A stretch of 10,317 nucleotides of DNA from JBFWWW01 sp050245975 (lineage in GTDB: Bacteria; Pseudomonadota; Alphaproteobacteria; Rhizobiales; Hyphomicrobiaceae). The position numbers and the translations under genes were made by a program. Below are positions 1 through 5,715 of the stretch, in pieces. Numbering within the stretch: position 1 is the stretch's first letter; every line of letters begins with the position of its first letter. The stretch spans positions 1 to 10,317 of the forward strand of contig JBFWWW010000142.1 in the NCBI GenBank assembly GCA_050245975.1, given 5' to 3'. The notes under the pieces were generated by a model. The model did not search any database. It saw only the letters and a list, made by a program, of their open reading frames with translations, and was not told the origin of the DNA.

Positions 1-843
1 GTCGGGCTGTCATTCTGGATCTGCCTGCCGCTGGCCGGAATATTCGCCGCCCTCTGGGGCGTGATGCTGGGCTTCCCGGTGCTCAGGCTGCGCGGCGACT
101 ACCTCGCCATCGTGACGCTCGCCTTCGGCGAGATCATCCGCCTCATCCTGATCAACTGGGTGGACGTGACGAACGGCTATGCCGGCATCTCCGGCATTCC
201 CCGCCCGTCGTTTTTCGGGCTGCCCTTTACCAACAACGAGGATGGGTTCGCGGCATTTTTCGGCATTCCGTTCCTGCCGATCCATCGCACGATCTTCCTG
301 TTCTACGTCATCCTCTGCCTCGCGCTGCTCACGAACTTCATAACCATCAGGCTGCGGCGCCTGCCCATCGGGCGGGCCTGGGAAGCCCTGCGCGAGGACG
401 AGATCGCCTGCCGCTCGCTCGGCATCAACACGACCAACACCAAGCTCACGGCGTTCGCGCTGGGCGCGGGTTTCGGCGGCTTCGCGGGCTCATTCTTCGC
501 CGCGCGGCAGGGCTTCGTCAGCCCTGAATCCTTCACCTTCATGGAAAGCGCGGTGATCCTGTCCATCGTCGTCCTCGGCGGCATGGGCAGCCAGGCGGGC
601 GTGGCCATCGCCGCCGTCATCATGATCGGCGGCACGGAAATCCTGCGCGAGCTCGACTGGCTGAAAGACATCTTCGGCGACGAGTTCGATCCGACGCAGT
701 ACCGCATGCTGCTGTTCGGTCTCGCCATGGTTCTGGTGATGATCTGGCGGCCGCGCGGCCTCGTCGGCAATCGACAACCTTCGATCTTTCTCGGTGAACG
801 CAAGGCGATCGACGCCTCCCTCGTCAAGGAGGGACACGGCTGA
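1..843 (+). CDS. livM: Branched-chain amino acid ABC transporter permease LivM (5' end missing)
   Basis: This is the inner-membrane permease that pairs with LivH to form the channel of a HAAT-family importer for branched-chain or other hydrophobic amino acids. The reading frame is open from base 1, so the start and first membrane helices lie to the left; 280 residues are visible. Family hallmarks seen are the segment LRLRGDYLAIVTLAFGEI (about 88-141), the EAA-type cytoplasmic loop that contacts the ATPases (370-429, with GRAWEALRED and the Gly of SLGIN), and the helix-rich C-terminal part with VILSIVVLGGMGSQ. The end shares one base with livG (TGATG), so the two are probably translationally coupled. 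The exact substrate cannot be read from the permease; LivM-like proteins also serve urea or short amide systems, but no urea-specific context is present. Family assignment is very secure. Confidence 0.95.
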   Translation, partial: VGLSFWICLPLAGIFAALWGVMLGFPVLRLRGDYLAIVTLAFGEIIRLILINWVDVTNGYAGISGIPRPSFFGLPFTNNEDGFAAFFGIPFLPIHRTIFLFYVILCLALLTNFITIRLRRLPIGRAWEALREDEIACRSLGINTTNTKLTAFALGAGFGGFAGSFFAARQGFVSPESFTFMESAVILSIVVLGGMGSQAGVAIAAVIMIGGTEILRELDWLKDIFGDEFDPTQYRMLLFGLAMVLVMIWRPRGLVGNRQPSIFLGERKAIDASLVKEGHG

Positions 844-1751
844 TGCGCTGGCAGACCGATCCCCTGCTCGTGGTCGAGAACCTGACGATGCGCTTTGGCG
901 GCCTGGTGGCCGTCGACGACCTGTCGTTCACCGCCGGGCGCGGCGACATCACCGCCATCATCGGCCCCAACGGCGCGGGCAAGACGACGGTCTTCAACTG
1001 CATAACGGGATTCTACAAGCCGACTGTCGGCCGTCTTGCCTTCTCGCGCGGCGGCAGCGCGAACCCTGCGGAGGTGGCGAGCCTCACAGCCACGGGTGCG
1101 CGCAGCGCGGTCAACGGCGAGCGGGCCCTGTTTCTGCTCGAGCGCATGCCGGACTTCGAGATCGCCGCCAAGGCCCACATCGCGCGCACCTTCCAGAACA
1201 TCCGCCTCTTCACCGGCATGACGGTGCTCGAGAACCTGATCGTCGCGCAGCACAACGCGCTGATGACCGCATCGGGGATGACAGTGCTCGGTCTTGTGAG
1301 TGCCCCCGCCTACGTCAAGGCGGAGCAGGCGGCCGTGGACCGCGCGCGCTCCTGGCTCGAGATGATCGGGCTGCTGGAGCGGGCCGACGACCCTGCCGGC
1401 GACCTCCCCTACGGCGCGCAGCGCCGTCTCGAGATCGCGCGTGCAATGTGCACCGAGCCGGAGATGCTCTGCCTCGACGAGCCGGCAGCCGGGCTCAATC
1501 CGCGCGAGTCGACCGAACTCAACGCCATGCTGAAGGCAATCCGCGACACGCACGGCACGTCCATCCTGCTCATCGAGCATGACATGTCGGTGGTCATGGA
1601 GATTTCCGACCACATCGTCGTGCTCGACTACGGTGCCAAGATTTCCGATGGCACGCCCGACCACGTCCGCAACGACCCGCACGTCATCGCCGCCTACCTG
1701 GGCGTTGCCGACGACGAGGTCGAAAAGGTCGAAGCGGAGGTGGCGCAGTGA
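843..1751 (+). CDS. livG: Branched-chain amino acid ABC transporter ATP-binding protein LivG
   Basis: One of the two cytoplasmic ATPases that power the LivHM channel. The 302-residue protein has Walker A GPNGAGKTT at residues 41-49, the LivG-type signature YGAQRRLEIARAM starting at residue 190 (in place of a canonical LSGGQ), Walker B ending in LDEP with D212 and E213, and the H-loop in IEHDMSVVM. The DEPAAGLNP segment is characteristic of LivG rather than LivF. There is an insertion of about 40 residues between Walker A and the Q-loop region (ARTFQNIRLF), which makes the protein longer than the roughly 255 residues of E. coli LivG; long forms are known among alphaproteobacterial members. The start at ATG 843 is supported by AAGGAGGG at 826-833 with a 9-base spacer. 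The stop overlaps the livF start by 4 bases. Overlapping frames in this stretch are shadows. Confidence 0.96.
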   Translation: MRWQTDPLLVVENLTMRFGGLVAVDDLSFTAGRGDITAIIGPNGAGKTTVFNCITGFYKPTVGRLAFSRGGSANPAEVASLTATGARSAVNGERALFLLERMPDFEIAAKAHIARTFQNIRLFTGMTVLENLIVAQHNALMTASGMTVLGLVSAPAYVKAEQAAVDRARSWLEMIGLLERADDPAGDLPYGAQRRLEIARAMCTEPEMLCLDEPAAGLNPRESTELNAMLKAIRDTHGTSILLIEHDMSVVMEISDHIVVLDYGAKISDGTPDHVRNDPHVIAAYLGVADDEVEKVEAEVAQ

Positions 1752-2473
1752 GCCAGCCGATGCTCTCCGTACGCGGGGTCAGGACATTCTACGGCAACAT
1801 CATCGCGCTGAAAGGCGTCGACCTCGATGTCAACGCCGGCGAGATCGTGACGCTGATCGGAGCGAACGGCGCCGGCAAGTCGACATTGATGATGACCATC
1901 TTCGGCAATCCCCGGGCCCGCGAGGGCCAGATCCTGTTCGAAGGCCGGGACATAACGAACCTGCCCACGCACGAGATCGCGCACTTGCGCATTGCCCAAT
2001 CGCCGGAGGGACGGCGCATCTTTCCGCGCATGACCGTGCGCGAGAACCTGCAGATGGGCGCCGAGATCGACGGGCTGGCGCATTTCGAGGCGGATCTCGA
2101 TCGCGTCTGCGGGCTCTTCCCGCGGCTCAAGGAGCGGCTCAACCAGCGCGGCGGCACGCTGTCGGGCGGCGAGCAGCAGATGCTCGCCATCGCGCGCGCC
2201 CTGATGAGCCGGCCACGCCTGCTGCTGCTGGACGAGCCCTCGCTCGGCCTGGCGCCGCTCATCGTGAAGCAGATCTTCGACGCCATTCGCGATCTCAACG
2301 CGCGCGATGGCATGACGGTGTTCCTCGTCGAGCAGAATGCCTTCCACGCGCTCAAGCTTGCGCATCGCGGTTATGTCATGGTCAACGGACTGATCACCAT
2401 GTCGGGCGAGGGGCGCGAACTGCTGGCGCGACCGGAGGTGCGTGCCGCCTATCTCGAGGGAGGGCGGCTCTGA
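1748..2473 (+). CDS. livF: Branched-chain amino acid ABC transporter ATP-binding protein LivF
   Basis: The second cytoplasmic ATPase of the importer, expected to form a heterodimer with LivG under the LivHM channel. The protein has 241 residues, the usual family length. Walker A GANGAGKST is at residues 38-46, the signature LSGGEQQMLAIARAL starts at residue 138, and Walker B ends in LDEP with D162 and E163, followed by the LivF-specific SLGLAP. The switch histidine of most ABC ATPases is replaced here: the segment reads VEQNAFHAL, as is normal for LivF. The start is GTG at 1748, within a GTGA overlap with the livG stop, and is supported by GGAGG at 1736-1740 with a 7-base spacer. The 3' end overlaps the next gene by one base, so four consecutive genes are probably coupled. 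Confidence 0.96.
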   Translation: MSQPMLSVRGVRTFYGNIIALKGVDLDVNAGEIVTLIGANGAGKSTLMMTIFGNPRAREGQILFEGRDITNLPTHEIAHLRIAQSPEGRRIFPRMTVRENLQMGAEIDGLAHFEADLDRVCGLFPRLKERLNQRGGTLSGGEQQMLAIARALMSRPRLLLLDEPSLGLAPLIVKQIFDAIRDLNARDGMTVFLVEQNAFHALKLAHRGYVMVNGLITMSGEGRELLARPEVRAAYLEGGRL

Positions 2474-2832
2474 TGGCCTGGATCGGCAGTTTCTACGAAG
2501 GCGGCGACAACGGGCTGTGGGTGTTCCTGCTCGTCACGATCGTGCTCGGCTGCGGCGCTGCCTATATTTCGGGCCGCGCGATCGCACAGACCTGGCGGCC
2601 GCTGTGGCATGTGCCGTTGTACATGCTGTTGCTGGCCGTCACGGTGCGCTTCATCCACTACGCGCTGTTCGAGGAGCCGTTCCTCTCGGCTTCGAGCTAC
2701 ATTGTTGATTTTGCTGTTCTCCTCGCGACAGCCCTGGTTGGATTTCGCGCCATGCGCGCGCACCAGATGGCGACGCAATACGGCTGGCTCTACCGCCGCC
2801 GCGGCTGGCTCGGCTGGACGTTGAAATCCTGA
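2473..2832 (+). CDS. DUF6867-type small membrane protein of the liv operon
   Basis: A 119-residue integral membrane protein of unknown function. It resembles what I recall of the DUF6867 family, encoded next to liv-type ABC transporters in Hyphomicrobiales. Three hydrophobic segments are visible: about residues 14-37, 48-66 and 75-94. The second contains a charged RFIHY patch (R59, H62), unusual for a plain anchor. The C-terminal tail is basic and aromatic (QYGWLYRRRGWLGW), probably cytoplasmic. Start ATG 2473 overlaps the livF stop by one base and is preceded by GAGGGAGGG (2456-2464, 8-base spacer), so it is clearly the intended start; the same frame stays open far upstream through livF, but that is a shadow. 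Its place between the ATPase and binding-protein genes suggests an accessory or stabilising role in the importer. This is inference. The gene is secure; the family name rests on memory. Confidence 0.85.
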   Translation: MAWIGSFYEGGDNGLWVFLLVTIVLGCGAAYISGRAIAQTWRPLWHVPLYMLLLAVTVRFIHYALFEEPFLSASSYIVDFAVLLATALVGFRAMRAHQMATQYGWLYRRRGWLGWTLKS

Positions 2833-2901
2833 CAGTGCCCGGGATATGCACCGCCGCTTTGGACGTGACAGCGCCGTTATTTCAGGGTTTGATCGCGGCT
2901 C

Positions 2902-2942
2902 GCGGCGGGCATTTTGCCCTCAGCGGGCCGCCGGTTTGCGGC
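2902..2942 (+). other. Two small hairpins in the livK leader
   Basis: The 139-base gap between the DUF6867-type gene and livK contains two adjacent short inverted repeats: GGGCA-TTT-TGCCC (2907-2919) and GCCGC-CGGTTT-GCGGC (2927-2942). Each stem is only 5 bases and no T-run follows, so these are not convincing terminators. They could be an RNA processing or stabilising element that lets the binding protein be made in excess over the membrane and ATPase subunits, as is usual for such operons. In G+C-rich DNA chance is a serious alternative. Confidence 0.25.
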
Positions 2943-2957
2943 GCGCATGGCGCAATA

Positions 2958-2964
2958 AAGGGAG
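2958..2964 (+). promoter_or_regulatory. Ribosome binding site that fixes the livK start
   Basis: AAGGGAG sits 7 bases before ATG 2972. The same frame is open further upstream to an ATG at 2846, but this site together with the signal peptide that begins exactly at 2972 decides the start. Confidence 0.8.
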
Positions 2965-2971
2965 TACCTCC

Positions 2972-4087
2972 ATGAGGAAAATGGTGTGGTCGGGAGTGGC
3001 CGTTGCCGCGTCGCTGCTGGCGGCGGGCGCAGCTCAGGCCCAGATTAAAGTGGGTATCGCCGGTCCCTTCACCGGACCCAACGCGGCCTTCGGAGCGCAG
3101 ATGAAGAACGGCGCCGAGCAGGCGGCCGCAGACATCAACGCCAAAGGCGGCATCAACGGCCAGAAGATCGAGCTGCTGTTCGGCGACGACGTGTCGAAGC
3201 CCGAGCAGGGCCGCTCGGTTGCCAACAAGTTCGTGGCTGACGGCGTGAAGTTCGTCATCGGACACTTCAACTCCGGCGTCACCATGCCGGCGTCCGAGGT
3301 CTACTCCGAGAACGGCATCCTGATGGTCACGCCGGCCGCGACCAATCCGCAGATCACCGAGCGCAAGTACTGGAACGTGTTCCGCACCTGCGGACGCGAC
3401 GACCAGCAGGGCGCGGTGGCGGGCAAGTTCATCGCCGACAAGTACAAGGGCAAGAAGGTCGCGATCGTCCACGACAAGACGACTTACGGCAAGGGTCTCG
3501 CCGACGAGACGCAGAAGGCCATCAACAAGCTCGGCCTCAAGGCCGTTCTGTACGAAGGCGTCAACACGGGCGAGAAGGACTTCTCGGCCCTGGTCTCCAA
3601 GATCAAGGCGTCCGGCGCCAGCATCGTGTACTGGGGCGGCCTGCACACGGAAGGCGGCCTGATCGTGCGCCAGATGCGCGACCAGGGCGTCAACGCCGTG
3701 CTGATGTCGGGTGACGGCATCGCCTCCAACGAGTTCGCCTCGATCGGCGGACCGGGCGTCGAAGGCACGCTGATGACGTTCGCGCCCGATCCGCGCAAGC
3801 GTCCCGAAGCCAAGGACGTGGTGGCCAAGTTCCGTGCCAAGAACTTCGAGCCGGAAGCCTATACGCTCTACACCTACGCGGCGCTCCAGATCGTTGCCGA
3901 CGCGGCCAAGGCCGCCAAGTCGACCGATCCCAAGAAGGTCGCCGAGCAGATGCATGGCGGCAAGCCGTTCAAGACCGCCATCGGCGACATCAGCTACGAC
4001 AAGAAGGGCGACATCACCCGCGCCGACTACGTTATGTACACGTGGAAGAAGGGCTCCGACGGCAAGGTGACCTACGTCGAGAATTGA
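2972..4087 (+). CDS. livK: Branched-chain amino acid ABC transporter substrate-binding protein (LivJ/LivK type)
   Basis: The periplasmic receptor that captures the amino acid and delivers it to LivHM. The 371-residue product starts with a classic signal peptide: basic MRK, a hydrophobic core, and a predicted cut after A23 (AQA before QIKVG). The mature part is a type-1 periplasmic binding fold: IKVGIAGPFTGPNAAFG, then AADINAKGGINGQKIEL in the first lobe; the ligand-contact segments VIGHFNSG and TPAATNP are intact, as are VAIVHDKTTYGKGLA and GEKDFSALVSKIK in the second lobe. One disulfide is not obvious, since only a single cysteine (FRTCGRDD) is seen. The gene follows its four operon partners by 139 bases and is followed by a strong terminator hairpin at 4129-4150. 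Substrate class is inferred from the family; exact specificity (Leu/Ile/Val or others) cannot be read. Confidence 0.93.
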   Translation: MRKMVWSGVAVAASLLAAGAAQAQIKVGIAGPFTGPNAAFGAQMKNGAEQAAADINAKGGINGQKIELLFGDDVSKPEQGRSVANKFVADGVKFVIGHFNSGVTMPASEVYSENGILMVTPAATNPQITERKYWNVFRTCGRDDQQGAVAGKFIADKYKGKKVAIVHDKTTYGKGLADETQKAINKLGLKAVLYEGVNTGEKDFSALVSKIKASGASIVYWGGLHTEGGLIVRQMRDQGVNAVLMSGDGIASNEFASIGGPGVEGTLMTFAPDPRKRPEAKDVVAKFRAKNFEPEAYTLYTYAALQIVADAAKAAKSTDPKKVAEQMHGGKPFKTAIGDISYDKKGDITRADYVMYTWKKGSDGKVTYVEN

Positions 4088-4092
4088 TCCGC

Positions 4093-5220
4093 ATGCCGCG
4101 CTTGCGCGGGCAGATATCGCGACTCCGGGAGGCAGCCTTCGGGCTGCCTCTTGCATTTGTGGTCGGCCTCGCCGCCCAACTGCCCGCAGCCGGCGAGCCC
4201 GGTGCGCATGAAAACGGTGCGCACGAAAACGGGCCGACAGTGCGTGTCGCCGCCCCCGTCACGGGTTCACACGCGCGCTCCGGCAATGACTTGCGCAGGG
4301 GAGCACGACGCGCCGTCGCCGCCATCAACGCGACAGGGGGCATCGCCGGCCGGCAGGTCGCCATGGAAACGCGCGCGCTTGCCTGCGGCACGGGCCCTGC
4401 GGTCGAACCACGATCGTCGGACCGGCAGGCGCCGACCCTCGTCATCGTTCCGCCATGTGCGGCGGCGGCCATCGAAGCTTCGCCCGCGGTCACGGTGCTT
4501 GTCGTCGCCGGCAGCGCAGATGGCATCACAGCCGCGCAGCTCCCGCCCAAGGTGCCGCGCCTTCCCGCTTCGGCGCCGACACAGGGCGAGACCGCTACCC
4601 GCTTCGCGCTGGCACGCCGCGGCAGCGGACCGTTCGTCATCGTCAGCGACGGAACGCGATACTCGCGCGCCTGGGCGGCGCAGGTTCGCGCTGCCTTGCG
4701 GGCTGCCAATGCCGCCGCGCCCGTCGAGCTCGAGCTCACGGCAGGGGCCCGCGACTATTCCGCCCTCGGCCGCAGCATCGCGCAGGCGCAACCGGCCGTC
4801 GTCTTCCTCGGCGCGTTCCCGGCCGAAGCCGCGATCGTGGTGGACAATCTTGAGGACGCGCACGTCGCATCGCTGCTCATCGGCATGGACGTGCTGGGGG
4901 CCGAGACGTTCCTGGATCTGGCACGCGAACGCGCGGGCCGCATCTTCATCCCCGTTGCTGCGACGGCGCAGTTTCCTCCGGGGACTCCACCGGTCAGGGG
5001 CGCGGAGGTGTTTGCCTATGCCGGCGTCCAGGCCTGGGCGCAGGCGATCGACGCGCAACCCGATACACCGGTCTCCGAAACATGGCGCACGCGGTCCGCG
5101 ACGACAATCGCGGGGTCCTTCCGTTTCACCGACGATGGAGAGCCGACGCTGCCGGCCTTCGTGATGTCGCGCTGGATCAGTGGGCGGTTGCAGCCTGTGG
5201 AGGGAAACGGGGCGCAGTGA
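4093..5220 (+). CDS. Diverged second periplasmic binding protein, paralogue of LivK
   Basis: A 375-residue secreted protein that looks like a degenerate relative of the preceding binding protein. From ATG 4093 it has a signal peptide with a basic start (MPRLRGQISRLRE) and a hydrophobic stretch ending near LPAAGE. The mature part keeps the fold outline: VRVAAPVTGSHARSG and AVAAINATGGIAGRQV match the first strand and helix of LivK, and GPFVIVSDGTRYSRAW, GARDYSALGRSI and AVVFLGAFPAEA match the second lobe. The first lobe is shortened and the usual ligand segments are replaced by IVPPCAAAA and VVAGSADG, so it may bind something else or act as a sensor. Start choice is uncertain: ATG 4093 is 5 bases after the livK stop but has only a weak upstream GAGA, and a terminator hairpin lies inside its signal-peptide codons. 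GTG 4042 and GTG 4159 are alternatives. It carries a 15-base tandem repeat near the mature N-terminus. It could be a decaying duplicate. Confidence 0.75.
   Translation: MPRLRGQISRLREAAFGLPLAFVVGLAAQLPAAGEPGAHENGAHENGPTVRVAAPVTGSHARSGNDLRRGARRAVAAINATGGIAGRQVAMETRALACGTGPAVEPRSSDRQAPTLVIVPPCAAAAIEASPAVTVLVVAGSADGITAAQLPPKVPRLPASAPTQGETATRFALARRGSGPFVIVSDGTRYSRAWAAQVRAALRAANAAAPVELELTAGARDYSALGRSIAQAQPAVVFLGAFPAEAAIVVDNLEDAHVASLLIGMDVLGAETFLDLARERAGRIFIPVAATAQFPPGTPPVRGAEVFAYAGVQAWAQAIDAQPDTPVSETWRTRSATTIAGSFRFTDDGEPTLPAFVMSRWISGRLQPVEGNGAQ
4129..4152 (+). terminator. Intrinsic terminator hairpin behind livK, inside the next reading frame
   Basis: A perfect 9-base stem (GAGGCAGCC at 4129-4137, GGCTGCCTC at 4142-4150) closes a TTCG loop through a C-G pair, the classic extra-stable C(UUCG)G tetraloop. 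A weakly T-rich stretch (TTGCATTTGT) follows. It lies 42 bases behind the livK stop, the normal place for a terminator. It also encodes EAAFGLPL of the next protein's signal peptide, if that gene starts at 4093. The stem is seen directly; that it terminates or attenuates transcription is inference, and the T-run is imperfect. Confidence 0.65.
4201..4230 (+). repeat. Two-copy 15-base tandem repeat in the second binding-protein gene
   Basis: GGTGCGCATGAAAAC is followed directly by GGTGCGCACGAAAAC, one base different. It encodes GAHEN twice, just after the signal peptide, in what is probably a flexible linker. Slippage duplication is the likely origin. Confidence 0.85.
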
Positions 5221-5234
5221 AGGCGCGCCCCGCA

Positions 5235-5262
5235 GCACAGGTGAGCCGAAGACGGCTGGTGT
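5235..5262. terminator. Possible weak two-way hairpin between convergent genes
   Basis: Between the end of the second binding-protein gene (5220) and the end of the small minus-strand gene (5274) lies AGCCG-AAGA-CGGCT (5244-5257), which can be extended by CACA/TGTG outer pairing with an internal mismatch. There is no T-run on either strand. It may help separate the two convergent genes, but the support is only the inverted repeat. Confidence 0.3.
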
Positions 5263-5273
5263 GGGCTCGAGGC

Positions 5274-5474
5274 TTATCGCCCCTGCGATTGCGCGCAGCA
5301 CTCGACAAAAAGAGTGCGCTCCATGCGCTTCAGCGCGTCGGGAATGTCCCGTCCCTCGGCGCGATAGGCTGAGATCCGTTTCCTCACCTGGACATAAGCG
5401 TCACGCGGATCGCTCGTATCCTTGATCTCCTGCAAGCCCTCGGTATTCAGTTTGCCGGGATTGGTGGCCCGCAT
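5274..5474 (-). CDS. Small conserved-looking cytoplasmic protein, function unknown
   Basis: A 66-residue soluble protein with no signal peptide or membrane segment. It is rich in charged residues and probably helical, with a core SDPRDAYVQVRKRISAYRAEG and a C-terminal CCAQSQGR. I recall similar short proteins in Hyphomicrobiales with an SDPREAY-like motif and a C-terminal ESQGR-like end, all annotated as hypothetical, but cannot name a family. The best evidence that it is real is the start: ATG at 5474-5472 is preceded on the minus strand by GAGGAGG (5480-5486), an excellent ribosome binding site at 5 bases. The large minus-strand frame that overlaps it from further right is a shadow of the peptidase gene. 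It stands alone, converging on the binding-protein gene and divergent from the peptidase. The two adjacent cysteines are notable in such a small cytoplasmic protein. No function is assigned. Confidence 0.75.
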   Translation of the reverse strand: MRATNPGKLNTEGLQEIKDTSDPRDAYVQVRKRISAYRAEGRDIPDALKRMERTLFVECCAQSQGR

Positions 5475-5517
5475 GTCGTCCTCCTCGCGTACTTGATCCT
5501 TCTCTCTGTCCGGCCCG

Positions 5518-5534
5518 CGATGCCCCGCGCATCG
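5518..5534. promoter_or_regulatory. Short palindrome upstream of the small minus-strand gene
   Basis: CGATGC-CCCGC-GCATCG is a perfect 6-base inverted repeat 44 bases upstream of the 66-residue gene's start. It could be an operator or a leader hairpin for that gene. With 6-base arms in G+C-rich DNA, chance is possible. No clear -35/-10 pair was found around it. Confidence 0.25.
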
Positions 5535-5633
5535 TCAAAACCGAATGTTCCTCCGCCCTACTCGCGCCTAAACAAGTAGCACGCCACGCCCCACGTGTTG
5601 CCCGGGAATGTGACGTCAGGTTGACCCAAATCG

Positions 5634-5650
5634 TTGCTGCCACGCAGCAA
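5634..5650. promoter_or_regulatory. Operator-like palindrome upstream of the S58 peptidase gene
   Basis: TTGCTGC-CAC-GCAGCAA is a perfect 7-base inverted repeat of 17 bases, 65 bases before the peptidase start. A -35-like TTGACC lies just upstream at 5621-5626, which would put the palindrome over the spacer and -10 area, the usual place for a repressor site. No good -10 hexamer is visible. The symmetry is seen directly; a regulatory role is inference. Confidence 0.4.
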
Positions 5651-5715
5651 TTCCGGCGTTGACCAGCGTCCAGACCCCGCGCACCCTGCACCCGCAATGC
5701 ACAAACGGAGCGCGC

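Noticed and set aside
303..1682. A 459-residue open frame on the minus strand across livM and livG
   Set aside because: Long antisense frames are expected in G+C-rich coding DNA; the product is low-complexity, rich in Arg/His/Val, and the plus-strand genes are unmistakable.
1579..2472. A long N-terminal extension of the DUF6867-type protein through livF
   Set aside because: Out-of-frame reading of livG and livF; the ribosome binding site and TGATG overlap fix the start at 2473.
2882..4156. A 424-residue minus-strand open frame opposite livK
   Set aside because: Shadow of livK; no recognisable domain, and it would cross the terminator hairpin and the livK leader.
5547..5551. GGAAC on the minus strand as an EcfG -35 element for the 66-residue gene
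   Set aside because: No CGTT or similar -10 motif at 16-17 bases.
5590..5620. Cluster of 6-base palindromes (CACGTG, CCCGGG, GACGTC)
   Set aside because: Short palindromes at this density are unremarkable in G+C-rich DNA and show no common spacing or repeat unit.
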